Origin: JBBDIP01 sp050260675
GTDB taxonomy: Bacteria; Bacillota; Sulfobacillia; Fermentithermobacillales; Fermentithermobacillaceae
Direction: 5' to 3'
Length of the DNA: 64,000 nt
NCBI GenBank assembly: GCA_050260675.1
Contig: JBLNCN010000005.1
Coordinates: 62,001-126,000 of the forward strand
Positions 15,637 to 24,344 of the stretch are shown here, piece by piece; the first letter of the stretch is position 1, and every line of letters begins with the position of its first letter. Under the pieces are notes generated by a model, which did not search any database, was not told the DNA's origin, and saw only the letters and a program-made list of their open reading frames with translations. The translations under genes were made by a program, and so were the position numbers.

Positions 15637-16734
15637 CTAGAGTATCGCCTTCAGCGCCTCCAGCAGAACCTCATTCTCCTCCTGGGTGCCTATCGTGATC
15701 CTGAGCCCGGTCTTCATGCCCCAGGCTGTGGTAGGACGTACTATGACCCCGCGTCGCAAGAGGGCGTTGAACAGGGCCTGGGCGTCTCGTCCAGTGTCGA
15801 CCATGATGAAGTTGCCCCATGTGGGGTAGATCCTGAGGCCCATCGCTGTGAACTCCCTCGTGAGCAGGTCTTTTCCGGCCCGGTTCATCTCTACGCTCCG
15901 TCTGACATGCTCCGCGTCGTCCAGAGCCGCCTCGGCAGCTTCCTGGCCTATGGCGTTCTGGTTGAATGAGAGCCTCACGCGGTTCAGCAGGCTTGCCGTC
16001 TCAGGGAGGGTCAGCGCGAACCCGACCCGGAGGCCGGCCAGGCCGTAGATCTTGGAGAACGTGTGGAGGATAACCACGTTCCTGCCCTGCATGAGATAGG
16101 GAAGCATCTCCCCGTATTCGGGGTCCTCGACGTATTCGGCGTAAGCCTCGTCCACCACGACCAGCACGTTGGGCGGGACGTTCTTCATCACGTAAGCGAG
16201 GTCAGCCTTGCTCACCATTGCCCCGGTCGGGTTATTGGGATTGCACAGCACAAACGCCTTAGTGCGGGGGCCGACCTTCCTGACCATTTCCCGGACATCG
16301 ATGTACCCTTCGCCCGCGGTGCTCACTTCGACCGGGGTTCCGCCCATTAGCAGCGTTGCCGTCTTGTAGACGGGGAAGGAGGGATGAGGCATCACGACCT
16401 CGTCGCCGGGCCCCACGAAGGTCTCCCCGATGAGCATGATGATCTCGTCGGATCCGTTACCCAACACAATCTGGTCGGGCGCAACTCCGTACTTCTCCGC
16501 GAGCCTGGACTTCAGGCGAAAGCCCGCAGCATCGGGATAGATATGGGACTGGAGCGCCATCTCCTTCACGCGTTCCACGGCCTTCGGCGAGGGGCCCAGC
16601 GGGTTTTCGTTGGATGCCAGCTTCACTACCCGCTCAAGTCCCAACTCTCTCTTGACCTCGTCGGCCGGCTTTCCGGGGATGTAAGGTGACAGGGTGAGGA
16701 CCTCTCTGCGGGCGGGCGTCTGGGCATCGGACAC
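15637..16734 (-). CDS. hisC: Histidinol-phosphate aminotransferase
   Basis: 365 residues from GTG 16734, which has AGGAGG about 10 nt upstream. It is a fold-type I PLP aminotransferase: LASNENPLGPSPKA, the YPDAAGFRLK segment, CNPNNPTG, VVDEAYAEY and the PLP lysine in TFSKIYGLAGLRVGFAL are all in order, with RITIGTQEENEVLLEAL at the end. HisC converts imidazole-acetol phosphate and glutamate to histidinol phosphate. No other his genes are nearby, so a broader role (aromatic or phenylalanine transamination) is possible, as in other Bacillota with a single HisC-like enzyme. Confidence 0.88.
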   Translation of the reverse strand: MSDAQTPARREVLTLSPYIPGKPADEVKRELGLERVVKLASNENPLGPSPKAVERVKEMALQSHIYPDAAGFRLKSRLAEKYGVAPDQIVLGNGSDEIIMLIGETFVGPGDEVVMPHPSFPVYKTATLLMGGTPVEVSTAGEGYIDVREMVRKVGPRTKAFVLCNPNNPTGAMVSKADLAYVMKNVPPNVLVVVDEAYAEYVEDPEYGEMLPYLMQGRNVVILHTFSKIYGLAGLRVGFALTLPETASLLNRVRLSFNQNAIGQEAAEAALDDAEHVRRSVEMNRAGKDLLTREFTAMGLRIYPTWGNFIMVDTGRDAQALFNALLRRGVIVRPTTAWGMKTGLRITIGTQEENEVLLEALKAIL

Positions 16735-16879
16735 GGTTCCTCTACCTCCTGACAAGGGCTTATGTTGATGAAGAACCTTGCGGAAACCTATTCTTCCGGT
16801 ACCCCTTTGATCCCTCTTGCACAAATAGGTTATGTGCTCCGGTTTGGAGAGAGCATAGGAAGAGACATGGGTTGGGAGG

Positions 16880-17305
16880 GTGCGGACGGGATTGGGAAAG
16901 CGCGGGAAGGGTGGCGGGAAAAGCTCGGGGGGTGCCGGGTCGAACGGCGGTCAGGGGACCCGCCAGGGCGCTTCACAGAACGGCGGTGAGAGGAGCCGTC
17001 AGGATGCTGCACAGCATAGCGGCGGGCGAAGCCTTCAGGACACTGTGCAGAAGGTCGCGGACTCCTTGGAACGAGCCAAGATCGGCGAGTATGTCGAGCT
17101 TATGAGCCGCCCAGGGCGCCTCATATACCTGAACCTCCTCGGGGGACTTTTCCGGGGAATGGGCATGGCTGTGGGGTTCACGGTGCTCGGCGCCCTCGTG
17201 ATCTACATCCTCACCCGCAACTTCGTGTCAAACCTGCCCGTGGTAGGGGATTTCCTCGGCGAGTTGGTGTGGATAATACAGCAGTATTTGAAGGGTAAGT
17301 CGTAG
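16880..17305 (+). CDS. DUF5665-type membrane protein with a Gly/Ser-rich N-terminus
   Basis: 141 residues from GTG 16880. The first 50 residues are low complexity (G, S, Q, R, N) with little secondary structure. Residues about 55-140 hold a short helix (VADSLERAKIGEYVELM), a membrane helix (GMAVGFTVLGALVIYIL) and an amphipathic end (GDFLGELVWIIQQYLK), the layout of DUF5665 proteins. Function unknown. The start is uncertain because the purine-rich stretch abuts the GTG; GTG 17045 is an in-frame alternative that would remove the low-complexity part. Confidence 0.65.
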   Translation: MRTGLGKRGKGGGKSSGGAGSNGGQGTRQGASQNGGERSRQDAAQHSGGRSLQDTVQKVADSLERAKIGEYVELMSRPGRLIYLNLLGGLFRGMGMAVGFTVLGALVIYILTRNFVSNLPVVGDFLGELVWIIQQYLKGKS

Positions 17306-17348
17306 GCGCGCCGCGCGATGTCGGCGGCAGCATCGCGAGTAGCGCGCC
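17305..17348 (+). terminator. Two-tier hairpin after the DUF5665 gene
   Basis: Outer arms GGCGCGC (17305-17311) and GCGCGCC (17342-17348), inner arms CGCGATG (17314-17320) and CATCGCG (17331-17337). It directly follows the TAG stop. No T-run, so a Rho-independent role is uncertain. Confidence 0.5.
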
Positions 17349-17401
17349 GAAGGACAAACAAGGCCCAGAGGACAGATGACGAAGCACAGGAGGACTGACG
17401 A

Positions 17402-17929
17402 ATGCGCACTGATATCAATATCGAACGCTACAGGGCGCTGCTCCTTGAAAAGCAAGCCCAGGTCATGAAAGGTTTTCAAGGCATAAAGGACAGCACGTTC
17501 AGCGAGAGTCTTAAAGAGCAGACCGGCGAAGACTCAACTTACGACCAGCACTCTGCCGATCTAGCGTCGGCGACCTTTGAGCGAGAGAAAGACCTGGGCC
17601 TCAAGGACGGCCTGGAGATAGACAAGGCGAAGATCGCTCTTGCCCTTAACCGCATCGACAAAGGCACCTACGGCAACTGCCTGCGATGCGGGAACCCGAT
17701 CCCCGAAGGGCGGTTGCAGGCGGTCCCAGAAGCCGAGCTCTGCATCCACTGCCAGAGGGAACAGGAGGTTGCGCCCGCCAGCCACCGGCCGGTCGAGGAA
17801 GATACTCCGAGACTGGGCGTCTACCGCGGCTTCGAGCTATTGGCAGACGACGTAAACCCGGAGGGAGATGACCGCGCGAAACCTGGTACCGACTCAAGAC
17901 CCAAGGGGAGTCCGGGTCCCGTGAGTTAA
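17402..17929 (+). CDS. TraR/DksA-type C4 zinc-finger protein (YteA-like)
   Basis: 175 residues from ATG 17402. The N-terminal helical part (about 1-85) carries ERYRALLLEKQAQVM and EDSTYDQHSADLASATFERE, typical of the YteA/YocK group. The zinc finger ligands are Cys93, Cys96, Cys114 and Cys117 (GNCLRCGNPIPEGRL then LCIHCQRE). DksA-like proteins bind RNA polymerase through the secondary channel; the Bacillota YteA group is sporulation-associated, with no defined mechanism. The C-terminal 50 residues are hydrophilic and probably disordered. It is 64 bp upstream of lspA. Confidence 0.85.
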   Translation: MRTDINIERYRALLLEKQAQVMKGFQGIKDSTFSESLKEQTGEDSTYDQHSADLASATFEREKDLGLKDGLEIDKAKIALALNRIDKGTYGNCLRCGNPIPEGRLQAVPEAELCIHCQREQEVAPASHRPVEEDTPRLGVYRGFELLADDVNPEGDDRAKPGTDSRPKGSPGPVS

Positions 17930-17992
17930 GAGGCCGTCTGAGTTGCCTTCCGGTGGCCCGCTCAGGTATCCTCAGTGGAGAGGTGTCGCCGA

Positions 17993-18445
17993 TTGGTCTT
18001 CTGGCTCACGATGCTGGTTTCAGTAGCAGCCGACTATCTCAGCAAGAACTGGATAAGGGCCAACTACGCCCTGGGGGAGTCCCGCGAGGTTCTGGGCGAG
18101 TTCCTGCGTTTCACCTATTGGCGCAACTCTGGCGCCGCTTTCGGCATGCTGCAGGGGGCCACCCCGTACCTGGCCCTTGTGAGTGTGGGCTGTGTGCTCC
18201 TTGCTATGTTCATAGCCCCCAAAATGAAGGGCCACGGCCCATGGGTACTGGTTGCCCTGGGACTGGTGGCGGGCGGAGCGTTCGGAAACCTCATCGACAG
18301 GGTGAAGTTCAAGGGCGTAACCGACTTCATAAGCCTGAGCCTGTTTTCCCCCGTATTCAACGTTGCGGACATCGCGATCGTGACCGGCGCGGTACTGATG
18401 GGCATCTTCGTGGTCTTCAATCCTGGAGGAAGCATCGAGCGTTGA
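17993..18445 (+). CDS. lspA: Lipoprotein signal peptidase (signal peptidase II)
   Basis: 150 residues from TTG 17993, favoured over GTG 17975 because GGAGAGGTG lies 7 nt upstream and the resulting start aligns with Bacillus LspA. Four transmembrane helices are seen. Catalytic aspartates lie in GNLIDRV and FNVADIAIV, and the conserved NSGAAFG block is present. LspA cleaves the signal peptide of prolipoproteins after diacylglyceryl modification; substrates in this window include both peptide-binding proteins. The stop overlaps the rluD start (TTGA). In Bacillus lspA is likewise followed by ylyB. Confidence 0.94.
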   Translation: MVFWLTMLVSVAADYLSKNWIRANYALGESREVLGEFLRFTYWRNSGAAFGMLQGATPYLALVSVGCVLLAMFIAPKMKGHGPWVLVALGLVAGGAFGNLIDRVKFKGVTDFISLSLFSPVFNVADIAIVTGAVLMGIFVVFNPGGSIER

Positions 18446-19407
18446 ACGACCGCTTTCCCACGACGTCAAGGGTCTTGGTTCCTCCCGAGTCAGCCGGAGC
18501 GCGGCTGGACGCATACCTGCCTTCAACGCTGGCCGAGATGGACCTTTCAAGGTCACGCGTCCAATCCCTCATAGAGGAAGGCAACGTGCTGCTTAATGGC
18601 TCTCGCCCCAAGGCTTCAGCGAGGCTCAAGGCAGGCGACGTCATCGATGTGACCGTCCCGCCTCCCAGAGTGTGGGACATGGCGGCCGAAGACATCCCTC
18701 TTGATATCGTCTACGAGGACGAACACATCCTCATTATCAACAAACCACGTGGAATGGTTGTCCACCCGGCTGCCGGGCACTGGTCCGGCACGCTGGCCAA
18801 CGCCATCCTAAGCCGGTGTCCCGACCTGGCGGGGATAGGGGGGGAGATCCGCCCCGGCATTGTCCACCGGCTGGACAAGGACACCACGGGACTCCTGGTG
18901 GTGGCCAAGGACGAGAAGTCCATGAAGGACCTCCAGGATCAGATAAAGGCGCGCAAGGTGAAGCGGCAGTACATCGCGCTGGTGAGGGGCCGGATTGGGC
19001 CTGATGCCGGGACCGTGGATGCTCCAATCGGCCGCCATCCCGTCCACCGCAAGAAGATGGCCGTTGTGGATAGTGGTCGCCCGGCCGTCACCGACTACGA
19101 GGTAATCGCGCGTTTCGGGCAGGAATACACGCTGGTGCTAGCCAAATTGAGGACGGGTCGGACCCACCAGATAAGGGTCCACATGGGTCACTTGGGCCAT
19201 CCTGTGGCCGCTGATCCTGTCTATAGCAGGGGAAATGGTGAACTTGGGATGACAGGACAAGCCCTTCATGCATGGAGGCTTGGCCTTTACCGTCCAGGGG
19301 ATGGGGAGTACGTCGAGTTTTCAGCTCCTTTGCCCGAGGACTTCAGGAATGCTCTGGAGACTCTGAAGAGACGCCACAAGGAGGAACTACCCACATGGAT
19401 CAAGTAA
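18442..19407 (+). CDS. rluD: RluA/RluD family pseudouridine synthase
   Basis: 321 residues from TTG 18442, overlapping the lspA stop; GGAGGAAG lies about 10 nt upstream. An S4-type RNA-binding domain (AGARLDAYLPSTL, RSRVQSLIEEGNVLLNG) is followed by the catalytic domain with the HRLDKDTTGLLVVAK motif holding the catalytic Asp, and later LRTGRTHQIRVH. RluD-type enzymes make pseudouridines in 23S rRNA. Orthologue of Bacillus ylyB by position. A longer upstream reading frame exists but overlaps lspA. Confidence 0.92.
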   Translation: MNDRFPTTSRVLVPPESAGARLDAYLPSTLAEMDLSRSRVQSLIEEGNVLLNGSRPKASARLKAGDVIDVTVPPPRVWDMAAEDIPLDIVYEDEHILIINKPRGMVVHPAAGHWSGTLANAILSRCPDLAGIGGEIRPGIVHRLDKDTTGLLVVAKDEKSMKDLQDQIKARKVKRQYIALVRGRIGPDAGTVDAPIGRHPVHRKKMAVVDSGRPAVTDYEVIARFGQEYTLVLAKLRTGRTHQIRVHMGHLGHPVAADPVYSRGNGELGMTGQALHAWRLGLYRPGDGEYVEFSAPLPEDFRNALETLKRRHKEELPTWIK

Positions 19408-20063
19408 ACGACCAGGTTCGCAAAGAGCGGATGGCCAAAATCCTCATCGATATAGGCGCGGTGGGGGCAAGGCCGGATGAACCGTTCACCTTTACGTCCG
19501 GCACGCGCAGCCCCGTGTACATAGACGTGCGCCGCCTCATCTCCTACGTTAGCGAGAGGGAGGAGACCATCGACATGCTCTCCTCGCTCATCTCCGAATC
19601 CGTCAAGGAACCCATTGAGTATGTCGCCGGGGGCGAGACCGCCGGGATCCCTTACGCGGCGTTTGTCTCCGCAAAGATGCGGTTGCCCATGCTTTACGTC
19701 CGTAAGCAGGCAAAAGGATTCGGCCGCAACGCTCAAGTTGAGGGCAATGTGATAGAGGGAGCCCAGGGCATCCTGGTAGAGGACCTTATGTTCGACGGCG
19801 GTAGCAAGCTGAACTTCGTGGATGGCCTGCGCAAGGCTGGCCTTCATGTCAGACATGTCTTCGTGGTTGCCTCCTACGGTCTCACCGACGAATACGAGAA
19901 GAGCCTGGGAAGCATCGGCGTCCGCGCCCATGCTGTCACCGATTGGCCCACCATAATCGATGTGGGTGAGAAGTCCGGGTTCTTCGGCAAGGCAGCGGCC
20001 GCCATGGTGCGGGAGTTTCTCCGCGATCCCCACGCCTGGTCGCAGGCAAGGGGCGGGAAGTAG
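19395..20063 (+). CDS. pyrE: Orotate phosphoribosyltransferase
   Basis: 222 residues from ATG 19395, with AAGGAGGAA just upstream and a 13-bp overlap with rluD. FTFTSGTRSPVYIDVR, VAGGETAGIPYAA and VRKQAKGFGRN match OPRTases, and the PRPP-binding loop ILVEDLMFDGGSK is present. OPRTase joins orotate and PRPP to make OMP in pyrimidine synthesis. No other pyr gene is in the window. The loop variant (DLMFDGG instead of DVVTTGG) is a little unusual, so a related phosphoribosyltransferase cannot be excluded. Confidence 0.82.
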   Translation: MDQVNDQVRKERMAKILIDIGAVGARPDEPFTFTSGTRSPVYIDVRRLISYVSEREETIDMLSSLISESVKEPIEYVAGGETAGIPYAAFVSAKMRLPMLYVRKQAKGFGRNAQVEGNVIEGAQGILVEDLMFDGGSKLNFVDGLRKAGLHVRHVFVVASYGLTDEYEKSLGSIGVRAHAVTDWPTIIDVGEKSGFFGKAAAAMVREFLRDPHAWSQARGGK

Positions 20064-20400
20064 GCGAGAGCACGAGGAGCAGTACCCTATCTGCCCCGCA
20101 AGTGAATTACTGAGGCGTGCAGCGGTGACTAGACGGGCCGCGGCAGCCTCTATTCTTTTCCCCTTTAATTTCCCACTGTAAGGCTTACCCATAGATACTG
20201 ATTGCAGGAAATCGATGGTGGTATCTAGAAATACTGCCAACAAGGCCCATATTTCACGTTGACAGGCCTTTTTGCTCCCCTACGTTTCCGAACTGCAGGA
20301 GAAGACCTGGAACGACTCGCAAGGGGGGATGCCACTTCCGGCAGATAACGGACGTCTCATGGTACCCACAGCGAAATTGCCTGGACAAGGAGGCAGAAGC
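20064..20400. other. 337-bp gene-free region between pyrE and the symporter operon
   Basis: No gene recognised. It contains a T-rich stretch near 20150-20175 and an inverted repeat, AAGGCC (20243-20248) and GGCCTT (20265-20270), followed by TTT. TTGACA at 20259-20264 lies inside the loop/right-arm zone and has TACGTT 16 nt downstream, so the same bases could be a weak -35 for the operon. A clear ribosome-binding site AAGGAGG (20389-20395) precedes the DUF3311 gene. Confidence 0.5.
20243..20273 (+). terminator. Possible pyrE terminator
   Basis: AAGGCC (20243-20248) and GGCCTT (20265-20270) can form a short stem with a 16-nt loop, followed by TTT. Stem is short and the loop long. Confidence 0.35.
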
Positions 20401-20622
20401 ATGAACGAGGATCGGGATCGAGAGGCAAAGGCTCTGAAGTCTGTGGCGGTGCTCGGACTGGTCTGTCTGCTCATGATGGTCTTCCCGCTCTACTCCATTG
20501 CAAACAGGGCAGACCCTTTCGTGATGGGACTCCCCTTCTCCATGTTCTGGGTCGTGCTCTGGATTCTGGTCGAGTTCGTGGGATTCATCGTCGTCTATAA
20601 CTGGGAATACCGAGGGAGGTGA
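20401..20622 (+). CDS. DUF3311-like small membrane protein, symporter partner
   Basis: 73 residues from ATG 20401, with AAGGAGG 5 nt upstream. Two transmembrane helices (SVAVLGLVCLLMMVFPLY and FSMFWVVLWILVEFVGFIVV) flank the PLYSIANRADPFVMGLPF loop, the pattern of DUF3311 proteins. Such proteins are encoded just before sodium:solute symporters, as here (4-bp gap), and may be accessory subunits. Cytoplasmic membrane. Confidence 0.82.
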   Translation: MNEDRDREAKALKSVAVLGLVCLLMMVFPLYSIANRADPFVMGLPFSMFWVVLWILVEFVGFIVVYNWEYRGR

Positions 20623-20626
20623 GATC

Positions 20627-22090
20627 ATGGAGCGTTGGGTATCTGCTCTCATAATGATGGGCGCATACCTCACATTGGCTCTTGTCATAGGAATCCTTGC
20701 CGGGCGCAAGAGGGATTTCTTCTCTTTGGCGGAGTTCGCAACCGCGCACCGGGATTTAGCCCTCTTCATCATGTGGTTCATGATGGGTGGGACGATCTTC
20801 AGCGCGTTTGCCTTCTTGGGGGGCCCCGGCTGGGCCTTCTCGAGAGGCGCCGCGTCCTACTACGTGTTGGGGTACTGCGCCTTAGGACTGTTGCCCTGGT
20901 ACGTCATCGGGCCTAAGGTATCCAGGATCGGCGGGAAGCACGGCCTCACGTGTATGGGTGATTTCGCCGAAGCCAGGTATGGCTCTAAGGCCCTAACAGG
21001 CCTGATCGGGCTAATCGCGACCTTCGCGTTCATCCAGTACCTGTGCCTGCAGATTAAGGGGGCAGCCTACATCTTCAACGTCCTTACGGAAGGCAATATC
21101 AGTTACAACCTTGCTGCGCTGTTGACCTACGGAATAGTCATCATCTACGTTTCGACTGGAGGCCTCCGCGCTGCGGCATGGAGCGATGTCCTCCAGAGCG
21201 GCCTGATGATAGTGGTGGCCTGGAGCGTAGGCTTCACCCTGGTAAACCGGCTACACGGCGGGGTCGGAGCCATGTTCCAGAAGATAGCGGCTGAGTCACC
21301 CGGTTTCCTTCAGATCGGCGCGGAAGGTTCCAAGATGTCCGCAAATGCCTACTCCACTGCCATTTTGGTCTCAGTGTTAGGCTTTGTTATGTGGCCTCAC
21401 CTGTTCGCCAAATCCTTTGTCACAACACCCCGGAAGATCAAACAAACCGTCCTCGCTTATCCCCTGTTCGCATTAATCATGGTTCCAGTGCTGTTTATGG
21501 GGTTTGCCGCAATTGGACATGTTCAGCCCTCTGCTATCACGTCCTCAGACCAAATCGTCCCTTATGTCATCACCCACAATCTCGGCGCAACCGGCTGGCT
21601 CTATGGGTTGGTCGGAGCAGGCGCGTTGGCGGCGGCTATGTCTTCGGCGGACGCAATCACCCACGGAGCCGCCGTTGAATTCGTGCAGGGTATCTACAAG
21701 TTGTTCAGGCCAAACGCCAAAGAACGGGAGATAGTGACAGCGATGCGGTGGTCGGTCGTAGGCATTGGAGCAATAGCCCTGTACATCGCGCTATTCGGAG
21801 CCGCCGGACTCATCCAGCTGCTGCTCGGCGCATACGGGTCGATTGTCCAGTTCGCTCCCCTCATCTATGGGGCCTTGTACTGGAAGAGATCGTCAAAGGC
21901 CGGAGCCATAGCGGGACTGATCGCCGGAGTCGGAGTGAACACCTACTATCAAGTGATTGTGGGTTCATCGCCTCTTGATATCAATCCCGGGATCTGGGGT
22001 CTGGTGGTAAACCTCGTGATTTTCGTTGCAGTCAGCCTTCTCACCAAACCGTCCGACCAAGGCATCGCTGAGGAATTCATCAGCGCATAA
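20627..22090 (+). CDS. Sodium:solute symporter (SSS family)
   Basis: 487 residues with about 13 transmembrane helices. Features: GRKRDFFSLAEFATAHRDLALF, FMMGGTIFSAFAFLGGPGWAFSRG, the TGGLRAAAWSDVLQ block in the middle and GAGALAAAMSSADAITHGAAVEFVQGIY typical of the SSS/PutP superfamily, with the Na2-site Ser residues in MSSADA. Substrate is not predictable from sequence; monocarboxylates, amino acids or acyl-amino acids are possible. The M20 amidohydrolase 11 bp downstream suggests that the imported compound is an N-acyl amino acid or similar amide (inference). Confidence 0.9.
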   Translation: MERWVSALIMMGAYLTLALVIGILAGRKRDFFSLAEFATAHRDLALFIMWFMMGGTIFSAFAFLGGPGWAFSRGAASYYVLGYCALGLLPWYVIGPKVSRIGGKHGLTCMGDFAEARYGSKALTGLIGLIATFAFIQYLCLQIKGAAYIFNVLTEGNISYNLAALLTYGIVIIYVSTGGLRAAAWSDVLQSGLMIVVAWSVGFTLVNRLHGGVGAMFQKIAAESPGFLQIGAEGSKMSANAYSTAILVSVLGFVMWPHLFAKSFVTTPRKIKQTVLAYPLFALIMVPVLFMGFAAIGHVQPSAITSSDQIVPYVITHNLGATGWLYGLVGAGALAAAMSSADAITHGAAVEFVQGIYKLFRPNAKEREIVTAMRWSVVGIGAIALYIALFGAAGLIQLLLGAYGSIVQFAPLIYGALYWKRSSKAGAIAGLIAGVGVNTYYQVIVGSSPLDINPGIWGLVVNLVIFVAVSLLTKPSDQGIAEEFISA

Positions 22091-22101
22091 GGAGGTCCAC
22101 A

Positions 22102-23316
22102 ATGTCCACCTTAGTCGCTCGCCAGATCCTCGACGTCGCGAGGGAACTCGCAAGCGACATCATTGAATGGCGCAGGTATCTTCACGCTCATCCGGAAACC
22201 GGAGCCGAGACTCCCGAAACCGCCGCCTACGTCGCTGGCATTCTCGGTGATCTCGGACTAGAGATTCGCACGGGCGTTGGCGGATACGGGGTCGTTGGAG
22301 TTCTCAGAGGGTCAACTGACAACGGTCGGAGTGATCCTCGCACCCTCGCGATTAGAGCGGATATGGACGCGCTGAACGTCCAGGAGGGAACTGGCCTTGA
22401 GTTCGCTTCCAAAGTGCCCGGTAAAATGCACGCGTGTGGGCACGACGGCCACGTGGCCATGGCTTTGGGAGCCGCGACCGTACTGTCGCGGATTAAAGAT
22501 GAGATCAGAGGCAACGTGAAGTTCATCTTCCAACCTGCGGAAGAAGGTCCTGGCGGAGCAAAACCCATGATAGAAGATGGCGTTCTCCGGGATCCCAAGG
22601 TCGATGCTATTGTCGGGCTCCATATGGGCTGCATCTGGAACGTACCTACAGGCTCTGTGGGGGTCAAGCCGGGAGCCATGATGGCTGCGATGGACCGCTT
22701 CGAGGTACTGGTCAAGGGCAAGGGTGGGCACGGGGCAATGCCACACCAGACCAGTGACGCACTGTACGTGGGCGCTCAGATAGTCTCCGCCCTGCAAGGG
22801 ATCGTCTCGCGGAGAACTAACCCCCTTGCGCCCATCGTTATTACAGTCGGTCAGTTCCACTCGGGATCGGCTTTCAACATAATCCCCGGGACCGCATGGC
22901 TTGAAGGCACCACCCGTTGCCTTGACGAGGAGCTCCGGGCTCGCATCCCCGTGATGATCAGGGACGTCGCGCAGGGAGTGGCGGCGACAATGGGTGCCGA
23001 ATGCGAGGTCACGTACCATTTGGGTTATCCGGTGCTCGTCAACGATCGTGACTTCACCGGCTTCTTCGCAGGCGTGGCGCGGGACGTGCTGGAAGCGGCT
23101 GGCGGGGGCACGGTAGGGGAACTCCCTGAACCAACGATGGGTGGGGAGGACATGGCGTACTACCTTAGGGAAGTGCCCGGCACCTTCTTTTTCCTAGGCA
23201 GCAGGCCTGAAGTTGCATATCCGCATCACAATTCGAAGTTCGATATTGATGAATCGACCTTGCCTCTCGGCGCCGCGCTCTTGGCAGAGACCGCCCGAAG
23301 GTGGCTGGCGAAATAG
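22102..23316 (+). CDS. M20 family amidohydrolase (hippurate/indole-acetyl-amino-acid hydrolase type)
   Basis: 404 residues from ATG 22102 with AAGGAGG before it. WRRYLHAHPETGAETPETA, RADMDALNVQE, HACGHDGHVAMALGAA with metal ligands, FQPAEEGPGGAKPMIEDG and the final MGGEDMAYYLREVPGTFFFLG define the M20D group, which removes acyl groups from N-acyl amino acids or related amides with a two-metal centre. It is a cytoplasmic enzyme; it ends the DUF3311-symporter operon, so it probably acts on what the symporter brings in. Confidence 0.92.
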   Translation: MSTLVARQILDVARELASDIIEWRRYLHAHPETGAETPETAAYVAGILGDLGLEIRTGVGGYGVVGVLRGSTDNGRSDPRTLAIRADMDALNVQEGTGLEFASKVPGKMHACGHDGHVAMALGAATVLSRIKDEIRGNVKFIFQPAEEGPGGAKPMIEDGVLRDPKVDAIVGLHMGCIWNVPTGSVGVKPGAMMAAMDRFEVLVKGKGGHGAMPHQTSDALYVGAQIVSALQGIVSRRTNPLAPIVITVGQFHSGSAFNIIPGTAWLEGTTRCLDEELRARIPVMIRDVAQGVAATMGAECEVTYHLGYPVLVNDRDFTGFFAGVARDVLEAAGGGTVGELPEPTMGGEDMAYYLREVPGTFFFLGSRPEVAYPHHNSKFDIDESTLPLGAALLAETARRWLAK

Positions 23317-23344
23317 GGCAGGGGGGTAGGACCCGCCGTTACCT

Positions 23345-23368
23345 AGGCCGCGGCGCTTGCTGCGGCCT
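23345..23368 (+). terminator. Hairpin after the M20 gene
   Basis: AGGCCGC (23345-23351) pairs with GCGGCCT (23362-23368) with a 10-nt loop; pyrimidine-rich GTCTCCTTCTTCCC follows. Confidence 0.5.
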
Positions 23369-23412
23369 GTCTCCTTCTTCCCAAGCCGTCGGTCATCTAT
23401 AGCCCCCTCGCC

Positions 23413-23441
23413 TTGTGCGCTTTTTCCACCTCTGATAATCT
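23413..23441 (+). promoter_or_regulatory. Candidate promoter for the Uma2-HEPN-MNT-GNAT genes
   Basis: TTGTGC (23413-23418), a 17-bp spacer and TAATCT (23436-23441) with TGA before it, an extended -10. Both hexamers are weak (3 of 6 each), but the spacing and the TG dinucleotide are right, 70 bp before the Uma2 start. Confidence 0.3.
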
Positions 23442-23510
23442 CTAGCTACAACCTCGGTCGCGACCTTTCTGCCATTTTCCAAGACGCTTCCGGAACGGAG
23501 TGATGACGCC

Positions 23511-24104
23511 ATGAAGGATCACGACGCGGACGTGGTCCGGGAGACTGCCCCTAGATACGGCGAGGGAGACAATCGCCTGACCTACGACGATTACCTTCGC
23601 GCGCCGGCCGGCCTTCGTTACGAATTGGTCGAGGGGGAATTGAGAATGGTCCCATCTCCCAGCGTCACTCATCAGGATATATCGATGCGACTTGAGAGAA
23701 TGCTCTTGGAGCATCTCCAGGACAGGGGGCTGGGCAAAGTCCTCCATGCGCCCTGCGACGTGGTGCTTAGCCACCACAACGTCGTCCAGCCAGACGTCTT
23801 CTTCGTCTCCAAGGACCGGCTGGGGATCATAGGCAAGGAAAATGTGAAAGGCGCTCCCGACTTGGTCATAGAGATCCTCTCCGAATCGACGAAGGATTGG
23901 GATCAAGTGTCGAAGCGGAGTGTGTACTCCCTGTACGGTGTGCGCGAGTACTGGATCGTGGACCCCGACGCGAGGACTATCGAGGTTGCGACCCGGAGGA
24001 AAAACAAGCTTGAGACAGTAGGCGTCTACAGTGCCGGCGAGACGGTCTTGAGCGTAATACTCCCGGATCTGAGGGTCGACGTGGATCCTCTGTTTGCGGA
24101 ATAG
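23511..24104 (+). CDS. Uma2 family (DUF820) putative endonuclease
   Basis: 197 residues from ATG 23511. TYDDYLRAPAGLRYELVEGELRMVPSPSVTHQ, QPDVFFVSKDRL, APDLVIEILSEST and VREYWIVDPDARTIEV are the conserved blocks of Uma2, a PD-(D/E)XK restriction-endonuclease fold family; the catalytic D and E-x-K-like residues fall in the QPD and VIEILS segments. The family is expanded in cyanobacteria and some thermophiles and its biological role is unknown. It heads a small accessory patch. Confidence 0.88.
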   Translation: MKDHDADVVRETAPRYGEGDNRLTYDDYLRAPAGLRYELVEGELRMVPSPSVTHQDISMRLERMLLEHLQDRGLGKVLHAPCDVVLSHHNVVQPDVFFVSKDRLGIIGKENVKGAPDLVIEILSESTKDWDQVSKRSVYSLYGVREYWIVDPDARTIEVATRRKNKLETVGVYSAGETVLSVILPDLRVDVDPLFAE

Positions 24105-24134
24105 ACAGGTGGATCGGTTCGAGTAGGGACAGAC

Positions 24135-24344
24135 GTGAGTTATCTCGCGGCATCCGAGTGTCTGTCAACCAACGATCCGGCCGTTGAGAAGGCGGCAAAG
24201 TCGCTGGATTTCCACTACATCTCCTCCAGGCATCCAGACGCTTTTCCGTCAGGCACCGCCGCAGATCACTACGACTTGAGCGATGCGGAGGAGGCACTAG
24301 GATGGGCGAAGACAGTGCTAGCCTTTGTAGAGAAGCATCTCTAG
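24135..24344 (+). pseudogene. HEPN domain fragment, N-terminal half missing
   Basis: 69 residues by GTG 24135. The visible part (SLDFHYISSRHPDAFPSGTAADHYDLSDAEEALGWAKTV, given here only by its key words YISSRHPDAFP and DAEEALGWA) matches the C-terminal half of HEPN proteins of the kind paired with MNT nucleotidyltransferases. The N-terminal helices, which carry most of the RNase active-site region, are absent: the Uma2 gene ends only 31 bp upstream. It overlaps the MNT gene by 43 bp. It may be a remnant left by a deletion, or a short functional form. Confidence 0.6.

Noticed and set aside
17953..18441. N-terminal extension of the pseudouridine synthase frame
   Set aside because: It runs in another frame through lspA and has no domain; the real start is TTG 18442 overlapping the lspA stop.
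20259..20281. TTGACA with TACGTT as a strong promoter for the symporter operon
   Set aside because: The -35 is perfect, but the -10 is poor and the same bases form part of a possible pyrE terminator; kept only as a remark.
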